Positions 46,797-56,168 of a stretch of DNA of 64,000 nucleotides are shown one piece after another (the first letter of the stretch is position 1; each line of letters starts with the position of its first letter). Made by a program: the position numbers and the translations under genes. A model generated the notes under the pieces. That model saw only the letters and a program-made list of their open reading frames with translations. It had not been told where the DNA came from and searched no databases. The stretch lies in the NCBI RefSeq assembly GCF_000508085.1, contig NZ_KI669560.1, positions 2,008,709 through 2,072,708 on the forward strand, given 5' to 3'. The stretch comes from Sediminibacterium sp. C3. Its GTDB lineage: Bacteria; Bacteroidota; Bacteroidia; Chitinophagales; Chitinophagaceae.

Positions 46797-47147
46797 TTAC
46801 ACCGCAAATGAAGTTCCGCATCCACAAGTCTTGCTTGCATTGGGGTTGCTGAAAGTAAAACCACGGCTGTTTAATCCTCCCTGCCAGTCTATTTCCATTC
46901 CATACAAATACAATCCATGGCTTTTATTCATGATACAGGGGATTCCCTCAATTTCAAACTGATCGTCTTCTTTTTCTTTCTGGTCAAAACCTAAAACATA
47001 AGTCATTCCGCTGCATCCACCGCCTTTCACTCCTACTCTTAAAAATTGAGTAGTATCAAAGGCGGGTTCATTCATGAGTCTTTTTATTTCTGTAATAGCA
47101 CCTTCAGTAAGTGTTACTGGTATTGTGGCATTCATTGTTGTTTCCAT
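46797..47147 (-). CDS. HesB/IscA family iron-sulfur cluster assembly protein
   Basis: 116 residues. The three conserved cysteines are in GGGCSGMTY and TCGCGTSF near the C-terminus. Such A-type carriers deliver Fe-S clusters to target enzymes. Which member (IscA, SufA or ErpA) cannot be fixed from sequence alone. It has a -7 element at 47165-47172. Confidence 0.94.
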   Translation of the reverse strand: METTMNATIPVTLTEGAITEIKRLMNEPAFDTTQFLRVGVKGGGCSGMTYVLGFDQKEKEDDQFEIEGIPCIMNKSHGLYLYGMEIDWQGGLNSRGFTFSNPNASKTCGCGTSFAV

Positions 47148-47164
47148 ACGCTTCGTTTATTTTA

Positions 47165-47172
47165 CAAAATTA
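47165..47172 (-). promoter_or_regulatory. -7 element of the IscA-type gene
   Basis: On the minus strand TAATTTTG, an exact match to TAnnTTTG, 18 nt before the start codon. Confidence 0.5.
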
Positions 47173-47234
47173 CCAATTTGTCAGAATCCTGTATAGATTG
47201 GATTTACGATACAAGGAATTCCTTGCTCAACCCC

Positions 47235-47242
47235 TACCTTTG
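47235..47242 (+). promoter_or_regulatory. -7 element upstream of the 47259 gene
   Basis: TACCTTTG, an exact match to TAnnTTTG, 17 nt before the start codon. Confidence 0.5.
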
Positions 47243-47258
47243 CAGAAAGTTGTGAAGA

Positions 47259-47759
47259 ATGGATAATTCCATGATGATTACCGTTTTATTGGCTTGTTCA
47301 GTGGCTGCGATGGCTGGTTACCTGATTTATCTTCAACGTAGACTGGTTATTTATGAAAAGCAGCAATCTGCAAGAAACAATAGTCTGCCACTTCAGGCCT
47401 ATGAAAGATTGATCTTGTTAACGGACAGAATCGCCCTTCCTAACCTGATCAGCAGAAACTCTGCAGATGCCATTTCCGCGAGAGAATTATGTGCTTTATA
47501 TACAAAGACTATTAGAGAGGAATTCGATTTTAATGTTACTCAGCAAATGTATATTCAGCCATCATCCTGGAAAGCGGTTAAAAATCTGAAGGAGAAAAAT
47601 CTTCAGATTATCAATCAGCTTACCCAGCAGTTACCCGAGCAGGCATCGGGTCTGGATTTGCAGAAAGCCATTTTGCAGTATTTAATGGCTAATCCAGCCG
47701 CAGCTTTGCATGAATTGGTTGCTGAAGCATTGAGTTATGAAGCAAAACAAGTCTTATAA
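47259..47759 (+). CDS. conserved-looking membrane-anchored protein of unknown function
   Basis: 166 residues. One N-terminal helix (MITVLLACSVAAMAGYLIYL) and a soluble helical domain (YERLILLTDRIALPNLISRN, then TQQMYIQPSSWKAVKNLKEKNLQIINQL). No catalytic motif is seen. It lies 15 nt before the methylmalonyl-CoA mutase gene and likely shares its transcript, although a functional tie is not evident. Confidence 0.7.
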   Translation: MDNSMMITVLLACSVAAMAGYLIYLQRRLVIYEKQQSARNNSLPLQAYERLILLTDRIALPNLISRNSADAISARELCALYTKTIREEFDFNVTQQMYIQPSSWKAVKNLKEKNLQIINQLTQQLPEQASGLDLQKAILQYLMANPAAALHELVAEALSYEAKQVL

Positions 47760-47774
47760 TTTTAATATTGATCT

Positions 47775-49337
47775 ATGACAGATAATAAGAAGACAGACAG
47801 TGGTATTAACATTAAAACTGTTTATACTGCCGAAGATAGCAAGCATCTTTCAGGATTAAATAATCAACCAGGTCAATTCCCCTACACACGTGGTGTTCAG
47901 CCAGATATGTACAGGGGAAAGCTTTGGACCATGCGTCAATATGCCGGTTTCTCCACTGCAGAAGAAAGTAATAAACGTTATCATTACTTATTGAGCCAGG
48001 GTGTAATGGGATTAAGTGTGGCTTTTGATTTACCCACGCAAATTGGATACGACAGCGATCATCCACTGGCAGAGGGTGAAGTTGGAAAAGTAGGGGTTGC
48101 TATTGATAGTCTTGCCGATATGGAATTGTTATTCAAGGGCATTGAACTAGAGAAAGTAAGTACTTCTATGACCATTAATGCCACTGGCTTTATTCTGTTG
48201 GCGATGTATGTTGCTTTGGCAAAGAAGCAGGGAGCCGATTTAACAAAAGTGGCAGGCACTATTCAGAATGATATTTTAAAAGAATATGCTGCACGGGGTA
48301 CTTATATCTATCCGCCCAAACCTTCTATGCGAATCATCACCGATATTTTTGAATGGTGCAGCAAGTCTGTTCCTAAATGGAATACCATTTCAATTTCGGG
48401 TTATCATATTCGTGAAGCAGGCAGTACAGCGGTGCAGGAGATTGCATTTACCTTAAGCAATGGGAAAGCTTATGTGCAGGCTGCACTTGCCAAGGGACTG
48501 GATATAAATGTTTTTGGGAAAAGACTGTCTTTTTTCTTTAATGCACACAATAACCTTTTTGAAGAAGTAGCTAAGTTCAGGGCTGCCAGAAGAATGTGGG
48601 CAACTATTATGAAAGACCTGGGGGCAACGGATAAAAAAGCCATGATGCTTCGCTTTCATACTCAGACAGGTGGTGCTACTTTAACGGCACAACAGCCATT
48701 AAATAATATCAGCAGGGTAACCATTCAAACCCTTGCAGCTGTATTGGGGGGTACTCAAAGTTTACATACCAATGGATACGATGAAGCTTTGAGCTTGCCT
48801 ACTGAGGAAGCGGCCAGAATAGCTTTAAGAACACAGCAAATAGTAGCTTTTGAAAGTGGCGCTCCCGAAACGGTGGATCCACTGGCGGGTAGTTATTTTG
48901 TGGAGTCCCTTACCCATGAAGTAGAACAGAAAGCCTGGGAGCTCATGAACAAAATAGATGCATTGGGAGGCAGTGTAAGTGCTATAGAGGAAGGATTTAT
49001 GCAGGATGAAATAGCCAGAAGTGCTTTTGAATACCAAAGGAATATTGAAAGTGGAGAGAAAATTATTGTTGGGGTTAATAAGTTTACGGTTGATGTGGAA
49101 AGTCCGGTTCCTGGATTCAAAATTGATGATTCCATACGCCAATTACAATCTTCCAGGATTGCAGAACTTAAAGCGAAAAGAGATACAGAAATTGTAAATC
49201 AATGCCTGCAAAATATTAAGCAAGCTGCAGAAGGAACCCAAAATATTATGCCATTTGTATTGGAGGCTGTTGAAGCCTATTGTACACTTGGCGAAATAGC
49301 TGATGTACTTCGCCAAGTGTATGGGGAACACAGATAA
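47775..49337 (+). CDS. methylmalonyl-CoA mutase family large chain, no B12-binding domain
   Basis: 520 residues. The TIM barrel for acyl-CoA binding is clear: [56 protein letters not shown] and [16 protein letters not shown]-type segments. The C-terminal cobalamin-binding domain (DxHxxG) of full mutases is missing, so a separate small B12-binding subunit is probably needed; none is in this window. The family interconverts methylmalonyl-CoA and succinyl-CoA, or related acyl-CoA isomers. Confidence 0.88.
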   Translation: MTDNKKTDSGINIKTVYTAEDSKHLSGLNNQPGQFPYTRGVQPDMYRGKLWTMRQYAGFSTAEESNKRYHYLLSQGVMGLSVAFDLPTQIGYDSDHPLAEGEVGKVGVAIDSLADMELLFKGIELEKVSTSMTINATGFILLAMYVALAKKQGADLTKVAGTIQNDILKEYAARGTYIYPPKPSMRIITDIFEWCSKSVPKWNTISISGYHIREAGSTAVQEIAFTLSNGKAYVQAALAKGLDINVFGKRLSFFFNAHNNLFEEVAKFRAARRMWATIMKDLGATDKKAMMLRFHTQTGGATLTAQQPLNNISRVTIQTLAAVLGGTQSLHTNGYDEALSLPTEEAARIALRTQQIVAFESGAPETVDPLAGSYFVESLTHEVEQKAWELMNKIDALGGSVSAIEEGFMQDEIARSAFEYQRNIESGEKIIVGVNKFTVDVESPVPGFKIDDSIRQLQSSRIAELKAKRDTEIVNQCLQNIKQAAEGTQNIMPFVLEAVEAYCTLGEIADVLRQVYGEHR

Positions 49338-49353
49338 AATCTGTGTTATTCAT

Positions 49354-49791
49354 TTACAATACGGTAATCAATGCAAATATCACTCCTGGTAGCCAAAACA
49401 AAAGGGTAAGTAATACACTTATCCAGAAAGTACTGTTGGTTGCACCCTGGTGCAAATAAACAGCAAGTGGGGGCAACAAAATGGCCAGTATTGCCAATAA
49501 TACTTTGTCATTTGAACCTGTTGCATTAGCCGCATTGGCTTTATACTCCTTCAGGTATTTTTTTACTTCCTTTACTCTTGCCTTCCTCTCAACCCGGGAT
49601 AAGCTTTTAAAATTTGACATGGCATCCGTTACCACAGCATCATCCCAGTTAGGTTGAGTACCTGAAATTTCGGCAGCCATATTTTTATTGGTCTCTTTGT
49701 TACTATTATTACTGATTTCCACGCTTGAAGCATGAATGGAAGAAAAAGAAAAGGAAGCTAAACAAAGGGTGCCTAACAGAATTTTTTTCAT
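49354..49791 (-). CDS. YqaE/Pmp3-type small membrane protein with signal peptide and charged linker
   Basis: 145 residues from ATG 49789-49791 (MKKILLGTLCLASFSFSSIHA). After a signal peptide comes an Asn-rich stretch, then a basic helical linker (SLSRVERKARVKEVKKYLKEYKAN), and at the C-terminus the Pmp3/YqaE two-helix motif (LLAILAILLPPLAVYLHQGATNSTFWISVLLTLLFWLPGVIFAL). Function in envelope or stress is unknown. Confidence 0.8.
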   Translation of the reverse strand: MKKILLGTLCLASFSFSSIHASSVEISNNSNKETNKNMAAEISGTQPNWDDAVVTDAMSNFKSLSRVERKARVKEVKKYLKEYKANAANATGSNDKVLLAILAILLPPLAVYLHQGATNSTFWISVLLTLLFWLPGVIFALITVL

Positions 49792-49906
49792 AAGAATAAG
49801 TTTCAGCAAAAATACAGTTTTGGAACTTTTCGTGCTTAATTAGTTATACAGTTCAGTTTTATTCCTCGTGGTGTTAGCGTATCTTCATTAGCTAATCGTT
49901 AACTGT

Positions 49907-51202
49907 ATGAAAAAAATATGGGTAATTGCCCTGCTTATCTGCGGTACTGCATCCGCACAAAAATCCAATCTCCCGCTTGAGTCTCTTTTTACTGAAGTGA
50001 ATCCGAAAGTGGTTGAATGGAGAAGGTATTTTCATGAATATCCCGAATTGGGTAACCGTGAGTTCAATACTAGTAAAAAGGTAGAAGAAACACTAAATCG
50101 GTTAGGTATCAGCACAAGAAAGGTAGCTAAGACAGGTATAGTTGGTGTATTAAAGGGAGGTAAACCCGGGCCAGTGGTTGCTTTAAGAGCAGATATGGAT
50201 GGATTACCTGTGGAAGAAAGAAATGGACTTCCCTTTGCTTCCAAAGCCAAAGGTGAGTACAATGGTGCAACGGTTCCAGTTATGCATGCCTGTGGACACG
50301 ATTCACATATTGCCATGTTACTGGGCGCAGCCGAAGTATTGAGTAAGATAAGAAGCGATATCAGTGGTACGGTGGTATTTCTTTTCCAACCTGCCGAAGA
50401 AGGACCACCCGGAGATGAAGAAGGTGGCGCTGCACTAATGATTAAGGAAGGTGCAATGGACAATCCAAAAGTGGATGCAGTATTTGGTATTCATATCAAC
50501 TCCAAATATGATTTAGGAAAAATTTATTATAAGCCCGGTGCAACCATGGCATCATCTGATTGGTTTACCATTAAAGTAAAAGGAAAGCAAAGTCATGGAG
50601 CCTATCCATGGAATTCAATTGATCCCATAGTTGTCAGTGCAGAAATTGTACAGGCACTGCAAACCATTGTCAGCAGGAATATTGATATTACACAAGCCCC
50701 GGTAGTAGTTTCGGTGGGTAGAATTCAATCCGGTGTTAGGGCGAATATTATTCCGGAAGAAGCCATGATGGAAGGAACCATCCGTACTTTGGACGGTCAG
50801 GTTCAAAAAACGGTACATGAAAAAATAAAACTGATTGCACAGAAAATTGCTGAAGCAAATGGAACTACAGCAGAAGTAATGATTGATACCAAGACCTTGG
50901 TTACCTACAGTGATCCTGCATTGGTTACTCAGAGTTTATCTTCTCTTCAGAAAGCAGCTGGAGGTTCAGACAATGTGCAACTAACCAATTGGGTAACTGG
51001 TGCAGAAGACTTCTCTTATTTCGGAACCAAAGCCCCCTCCTTTTTCTTTTTCCTGGGGGCCAGAGACCCTAAGTTTTCTTCAGTAGCATCAGCCCCAGAT
51101 CATCATACTCCCGGATTCATGATAAGTGATTCACGTCTGGATGTTGGCGTAAAAGCATTTGTGCATCTTGTTTTGGATTATGCCAAAACAGCAAAAAAAT
51201 AA
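49907..51202 (+). CDS. secreted M20 family amidohydrolase
   Basis: 431 residues. Signal peptide MKKIWVIALLICGTASAQ. The M20 metal site shows MHACGHDSHIAM and the catalytic PAEEGPPGDEEGG; the lid domain has SHGAYPWNSIDPI. Such enzymes (hippurate/N-acyl-amino-acid hydrolases) cleave N-acyl amino acids; the substrate is unknown. It ends 2 nt before the S9 peptidase gene, so the two form a peptide-degrading operon. Confidence 0.92.
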   Translation: MKKIWVIALLICGTASAQKSNLPLESLFTEVNPKVVEWRRYFHEYPELGNREFNTSKKVEETLNRLGISTRKVAKTGIVGVLKGGKPGPVVALRADMDGLPVEERNGLPFASKAKGEYNGATVPVMHACGHDSHIAMLLGAAEVLSKIRSDISGTVVFLFQPAEEGPPGDEEGGAALMIKEGAMDNPKVDAVFGIHINSKYDLGKIYYKPGATMASSDWFTIKVKGKQSHGAYPWNSIDPIVVSAEIVQALQTIVSRNIDITQAPVVVSVGRIQSGVRANIIPEEAMMEGTIRTLDGQVQKTVHEKIKLIAQKIAEANGTTAEVMIDTKTLVTYSDPALVTQSLSSLQKAAGGSDNVQLTNWVTGAEDFSYFGTKAPSFFFFLGARDPKFSSVASAPDHHTPGFMISDSRLDVGVKAFVHLVLDYAKTAKK

Positions 51203-51204
51203 AT

Positions 51205-53115
51205 ATGCGAAAAATTTTCATAGGGCTTCTAGCTTTGGCGTTTCATCAATTGCCTGCCCAGGAAATACTAACCCCTGAGAAACTATGGCAGATTCAACGG
51301 GTCTCTCCCGTAGGTATCAGTAAGGATAAAAATTTTATTGTTTACACAGTTGCCACTCCGGATGTAACCAATAATAAAATGAATCGCAAACGATACAAGA
51401 TTCCTTTATCGGGTGGAAGTCCCGTTGAATTGGCCGCCAATGAAAATATTACCAGCAATGACCGGATCTCTCCGGATGGCAAACATATTTTGTATAGCGA
51501 TGAAGTAAAAATTGACAAAATAGAGGGTAAAGAGTTGTATCCTGATTTGCCCAAATCGGATGCTCAGATTTATACCTCATTGAATTACCGTCACTGGGAT
51601 ACCTGGGAAGATGGCAAATACAGCCATGTTTTTTTTGCGCCCTACCAGAATGGTAAATCAAGTGAGGGAAAAGATATTATGCCTAACGAGCCTTATGATG
51701 CACCCACCAAACCTTTTGGCGGGGATGAAGACTTTGTCTGGCATCCGGACGGCAAGCGTATTGTTTATGTGGCAAAGAAAAAGAAGGGAACAGCATATGC
51801 GGTTAGCACCAATACAGACCTTTATGAGTACAATATTGAAACAGGTGTCACGCAGAATTTAACTGCATTCAATAAGGGATACGATGTATCGCCGCAGTTT
51901 AATGAAGCAGGAACCCTTGCATGGATGCAAATGAAGAGAGATGGATTTGAGGCAGACAAACAGGATCTGGTAGTTCTAGTAAACGGGAAATTCCCGGTAA
52001 ATCTTACTGCTCACAGGGATGATATTCATGTGGAGGGATTTAAATGGAGCGAAGATGGCAAGTTCTTGTTTTTCTGGGCACCCGTTAACGGTACACTTCA
52101 ATTGTTTCAGGTAAATAATACTGGATTAACCAAAATGCTTCCCGTAATTCAACAATTGACCAGTGGTGATTTTGACATTACCGGTATTGTAGCACAAGCA
52201 GAAAATACATTGGTGGTTTCCAGAACGGATATGAACACTGCTGCTGAATTATTTACGCTGAATTTGAAAGACAAATCAATGAAGCAGTTGACGCATGTGA
52301 ATGATGTGTTTTATCAAACCATTGCAAAATGTAAAACAGAAAGAAGATGGGTGCCAACAACGGATGGTAAAAAAATGCTGGTTTGGGTGATTTATCCACC
52401 CAACTTTAATCCTGCTAATAAATATCCTACCCTTTTGTATTGTCAGGGTGGGCCACAAAGTCCATTAACACAGTTTTATTCTTTCCGGTGGAATTTTCAA
52501 TTGATGGCTTCTCAGGGATACATTGTTGTAGCGCCCAACAGAAGGGGTATGCCAGGTCATGGAACAAAATGGAATGAAGACATCAGTAAGGATCATGGCG
52601 GACAGGCTATGAAGGATTATTTGTCGGCTATTGATGCAATCAGTAAAGAATCTTATGTTGATAAAGACAGACTGGGGTGTGTAGGAGCAAGCTATGGCGG
52701 TTACTCTGTATTTATGTTGGCTGGTATACATAACAATCGATTTAAGACCTTTATTTCACATGATGGTATTTTTGATACCAGAAGTATGTACGGAACAACA
52801 GAAGAATTGTGGTTTGTGAATTTTGATTATGGCGGTGCTTATTGGGAAAATAATCCTGCTACCCAAAAAACCTATGGGGTGCAAAATCCAATCAATCATG
52901 TTTCCAAATGGAATACACCTATTATGATTGTTCAGGGGGGAATGGATTTTAGGGTTCCTATAGAACAGGGATTACAGGCATTTCAGGCCGCACAGCTACG
53001 TGGTATTAAAAGCAAATTACTTTATTTGCCAGGTGAGAATCACTGGGTTTCCACTGCTCAGAATGGGCTTGTTTGGCAACGTGAATTCTTCAAATGGTTG
53101 AAGGAAACTTTGTAA
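51205..53115 (+). CDS. secreted S9 family peptidase (prolyl-oligopeptidase/DPP type)
   Basis: 636 residues. Signal peptide (MRKIFIGLLALAFHQLPAQ), an N-terminal beta-propeller-like region, then the alpha/beta-hydrolase domain with nucleophile GASYGGYSVF. YLPGENHWVS supplies the His and QGGMDFRVPIEQ the Asp region. It degrades oligopeptides in the periplasm. The upstream M20 gene would release N-acylated amino acids. A terminator follows at 53133. Confidence 0.92.
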   Translation: MRKIFIGLLALAFHQLPAQEILTPEKLWQIQRVSPVGISKDKNFIVYTVATPDVTNNKMNRKRYKIPLSGGSPVELAANENITSNDRISPDGKHILYSDEVKIDKIEGKELYPDLPKSDAQIYTSLNYRHWDTWEDGKYSHVFFAPYQNGKSSEGKDIMPNEPYDAPTKPFGGDEDFVWHPDGKRIVYVAKKKKGTAYAVSTNTDLYEYNIETGVTQNLTAFNKGYDVSPQFNEAGTLAWMQMKRDGFEADKQDLVVLVNGKFPVNLTAHRDDIHVEGFKWSEDGKFLFFWAPVNGTLQLFQVNNTGLTKMLPVIQQLTSGDFDITGIVAQAENTLVVSRTDMNTAAELFTLNLKDKSMKQLTHVNDVFYQTIAKCKTERRWVPTTDGKKMLVWVIYPPNFNPANKYPTLLYCQGGPQSPLTQFYSFRWNFQLMASQGYIVVAPNRRGMPGHGTKWNEDISKDHGGQAMKDYLSAIDAISKESYVDKDRLGCVGASYGGYSVFMLAGIHNNRFKTFISHDGIFDTRSMYGTTEELWFVNFDYGGAYWENNPATQKTYGVQNPINHVSKWNTPIMIVQGGMDFRVPIEQGLQAFQAAQLRGIKSKLLYLPGENHWVSTAQNGLVWQREFFKWLKETL

Positions 53116-53132
53116 ACTACTTTCAGTAATAT

Positions 53133-53162
53133 AAAAAGGCGAATCATTCGATTCGCCTTTTT
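53133..53162. terminator. terminator between S9 peptidase and yggS
   Basis: AAAAAGGCGAATC (53133-53145) and GATTCGCCTTTTT (53150-53162) form a perfect 13-bp stem around ATTC, between convergent genes. Confidence 0.95.
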
Positions 53163-53836
53163 TATTTAGTATAATTTCTGGCCCCAAACAGCATACTGCC
53201 AATTCTAACCATAGTACTCCCCTCTTTAATGGCAATGGTATAATCTCCGCTCATGCCCATGGATAAAATTGGATTGGCCCCTGAATGTTCCTTAATCATG
53301 GATTGATATTTCTGTAATAACTGACTCAGATAGCGGAACTCATTTTGAATCACTCCGGAGTCTTCTGTAAAAGAAGCCATGCCCATGAATCCATGAATTT
53401 GAATATTCGGTAAAGATGATATTGTATCTAAAATTTCAACAAGTTCCCCTTCATCTAAACCGAATTTTGTTTCTTCTTTAGCAATATAAATTTGTAATAA
53501 ACAAGGAATTACTCTATTGCATTTTGCTGCTTGCTTGTTAATCTCCCTTAGTAGTTTTAAACTATCCACCCCATGAATCAAATGAACAAAAGGGGCTATG
53601 TATTTTACCTTGTTCGATTGCAAATGACCAATAAAATGCCACCGGATATCCTTGGGCAAAGCACCTGCTTTATCTACCAATTCCTGCACATAATTTTCAC
53701 CAAAATCCCTTTGTCCTAATTCATAAAGGGCTAAAATATCTTCGTTGGGTTTGGTTTTGCTCACAGCCACCAATGTAGTGTCTGTGAGCAAAAATTGATC
53801 AATAATTTCTTTGTATGCAACTGTGTTTACTGACAT
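53162..53836 (-). CDS. YggS family PLP-binding protein
   Basis: 224 residues from ATG 53834-53836 (MSVNTVAYKEII); an in-frame GTG at 53857 would add seven residues. LVAVSKTKP carries the PLP lysine, and DFGENYVQEL, WHFIGHLQSNKVK and SMGMSGDYTIAI are hallmarks of the fold-type III family that maintains PLP homeostasis. Directly after the acyl-CoA dehydrogenase gene. Confidence 0.93.
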   Translation of the reverse strand: MSVNTVAYKEIIDQFLLTDTTLVAVSKTKPNEDILALYELGQRDFGENYVQELVDKAGALPKDIRWHFIGHLQSNKVKYIAPFVHLIHGVDSLKLLREINKQAAKCNRVIPCLLQIYIAKEETKFGLDEGELVEILDTISSLPNIQIHGFMGMASFTEDSGVIQNEFRYLSQLLQKYQSMIKEHSGANPILSMGMSGDYTIAIKEGSTMVRIGSMLFGARNYTK

Positions 53837-53861
53837 TGATACATCATTATTAATCACCCGA

Positions 53862-55016
53862 TTATTTTAAAATACTTCTGCTGATTACAATTCTTTGTAC
53901 TTCGCTGGTTCCTTCGTAAATCTGTGTGATTTTGGCGTCACGCATTAAACGTTCAACATGGTACTCTTTTACAAAACCATACCCTCCATGAATCTGAACA
54001 GCTTCGGTGGTAACCCACATAGCGGCTTCACTGGCATACACTTTAGCCATAGAAGAACTCAATGTATAATCTATTCCATTGTCTTTTTCCCAGGCTGCTT
54101 TTAAGCAAAGCAAACGTGCTGCTTCAATTCTGGTAGCCATATCAGCCAATTTAAACTGGATTGCTTGATGGTGCATAATTTCTTTACCAAAAGCTTTTCT
54201 TTGCTTACTATAAGCCAAAGCCAACTCATAAGCTCCGCTGGCAATACCCAATGCCTGGGATGCAATACCGATTCGACCGCCGGCTAATGTTTTCATGGCA
54301 AATTTAAATCCAAATCCATCTTCGCCTATGCGGTTTTCCTTAGGCACTTTTACATCGTTGAACAGAATGGTATGGGTATCACTACCTCTGATACCTAATT
54401 TATTTTCCTTGGCAGCAACAGTAACACCAGGCCAGTTTTTCTCAACTATAAATGCATTGATTCCTTTGCTTCCCTTAGCAGGGTCTGTTTGAGCAATTAC
54501 CAGGTAAACGGAAGCCGTAGAACCATTGGTAATCCAGTTCTTGGTTCCATTCAGTAAATAATGGTCTCCCTTGTCTTCAGCAGTTGTTTGCTGACTGGTT
54601 GCATCACTACCAGCTTCAGGCTCACTCAGCAAAAACGCACCAATATAAAGCGAATCATCTTTTCTTCCCTGTGCCAAAGGCGTTAAATATTTTTTCTTCT
54701 GCTCCTCATTTCCAAATGTTTCCAATCCCCAGCACACTAAACTGTTGTTCACACTCATGCTCACACTAGTACTAGCGTCTACCTTACTAATTTCTTCCAT
54801 AGCAAGCACGTAACTTAATGTATCCATTCCTGCACCACCGTATTCAGGACTTACCATCATACCCATAAAGCCTAATTCCGCTAATTTCATTACTTGTTCG
54901 TAAGGGTATTTCTGGTGTTCGTCTCTCTCAATAACACCTGGTTTACATTCATTCTGGGCAAAGTCTCTTGCCGCTTTCTGTATCATCAAATGTTCTTCGC
55001 TCAACTGGAATTGCAT
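53862..55016 (-). CDS. acyl-CoA dehydrogenase
   Basis: 384 residues from ATG 55014-55016 (MQFQLSEEHLMIQKAARDFA); a longer in-frame reading upstream lacks support. FAD-binding and catalytic segments include LLSEPEAGSDA, TKNWITNGS, VQIHGGYGFVKEYHVERL and the C-terminal IYEGTSEVQR with the base region. It acts in fatty or amino-acid-derived acyl-CoA oxidation. A -7 element is at 55036-55043. Confidence 0.95.
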   Translation of the reverse strand: MQFQLSEEHLMIQKAARDFAQNECKPGVIERDEHQKYPYEQVMKLAELGFMGMMVSPEYGGAGMDTLSYVLAMEEISKVDASTSVSMSVNNSLVCWGLETFGNEEQKKKYLTPLAQGRKDDSLYIGAFLLSEPEAGSDATSQQTTAEDKGDHYLLNGTKNWITNGSTASVYLVIAQTDPAKGSKGINAFIVEKNWPGVTVAAKENKLGIRGSDTHTILFNDVKVPKENRIGEDGFGFKFAMKTLAGGRIGIASQALGIASGAYELALAYSKQRKAFGKEIMHHQAIQFKLADMATRIEAARLLCLKAAWEKDNGIDYTLSSSMAKVYASEAAMWVTTEAVQIHGGYGFVKEYHVERLMRDAKITQIYEGTSEVQRIVISRSILK

Positions 55017-55035
55017 GGTTTTAAATTTTATGCCG

Positions 55036-55043
55036 CAAAAATA
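55036..55043 (-). promoter_or_regulatory. -7 element of the acyl-CoA dehydrogenase gene
   Basis: On the minus strand TATTTTTG, an exact TAnnTTTG match, 19 nt upstream of the chosen start. Confidence 0.45.
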
Positions 55044-55083
55044 AGCTAACAAGCGTTAGGTTGTACTTTGTTGTTGAAAAAAA

Positions 55084-56148
55084 TTACTTCTTGTTTTTTT
55101 TGGTAAACAAGTTATTGCTGCAGGAAAACAGGCCTTCCTTATTTTTAGTGTCCAGATTGAGATACTTGCCACTCAATACACTCTGTCCCATATAAGCAGG
55201 GTTATCTCCCCTTCCTAAAGGCCAGGGCCCCACGGTATCTTGAATTTCAATTGCAGCAATCTGCGCAAGGGTTAATGCAAAATCAGAGCAATTATAATGG
55301 CTAAGGTGATATTGATTAGAAATATTATGGTCAATATATTCCAATATCTGTTCAAACTGGGCCTTGCTTACCATTTTACCGAGTAGTTGATCCCAATCAT
55401 GAAAAGAATCATCTTTAATGACTGATTTTGCTTTGGGCGCAATTGGATTTACCGGTATTAGAAGTCCAGATTCTGGATAAAATCCAAATGTTTTATTAAC
55501 GGCTGATTGGTCTTCATTGTATTTGATTAAACTAATAAAGGAATGTCCTACTTCACCTAAACCGGTATTGGTCTTTTTTTGTCCGGCAATGGGTTGTTTA
55601 ATCAAAATTAGTAGAGCATAATGGCTGGCTACCTTATTGTCTAAAAAAGCATCCACAATACTGAATGGATCAATGGGTTCAGATTCAATTTCTTCAGAAG
55701 GTTTAAGTGTCCGTTGGTTAATATGTGCCTGAATCATTATTTCCAGAATCTCATCACTAATAATACTTTCAGCCTCTGCTCTGGCATAGTTGACCTGGTA
55801 ACTGAATTGAGAAATAAATCTTTTACCCCGCTTTTTATAATTATAGGTGGCTTCAATTTCCCCTGCTTTGTGAAAACAAGACATGGACCCTGTAAAATTG
55901 TTGTACCGAGCCAGAACAATAGCTATATTATTATACAAGTGCGACAATAAGGTATCACTCTCTGTTGTGTTTTTTAACTGTAATCCTTTATGTAAAGCAA
56001 TTAATGCTTTTTGAGATTGTCCTGAAGCTATGTAGCGGTCGCTTTCTTCCAGCGCCCGGATAATTTCAATATTCGGTAGTAGTTGCGCATTTAACCCCTC
56101 TGTAAAAAACAATAAACTCCAACCCAGCAATATCAGTAATCGCCGCAT
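55084..56148 (-). CDS. secreted protein of unknown function with possible papain-like His/Cys domain
   Basis: 354 residues. Signal peptide (MRRLLILLGWSLLFFTEGLNAQ), TPR-like helices (about 30-110), then a domain with EVGHSFISLIKYN and HLSHYNCSDFALTLAQIA. A histidine followed later by a cysteine in such contexts recalls permuted NlpC/P60 or related papain-fold enzymes, but I cannot name the family. No further motif supports a catalytic claim. Confidence 0.6.
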   Translation of the reverse strand: MRRLLILLGWSLLFFTEGLNAQLLPNIEIIRALEESDRYIASGQSQKALIALHKGLQLKNTTESDTLLSHLYNNIAIVLARYNNFTGSMSCFHKAGEIEATYNYKKRGKRFISQFSYQVNYARAEAESIISDEILEIMIQAHINQRTLKPSEEIESEPIDPFSIVDAFLDNKVASHYALLILIKQPIAGQKKTNTGLGEVGHSFISLIKYNEDQSAVNKTFGFYPESGLLIPVNPIAPKAKSVIKDDSFHDWDQLLGKMVSKAQFEQILEYIDHNISNQYHLSHYNCSDFALTLAQIAAIEIQDTVGPWPLGRGDNPAYMGQSVLSGKYLNLDTKNKEGLFSCSNNLFTKKNKK

Positions 56149-56168
56149 AACTTATGATGATTTACATG

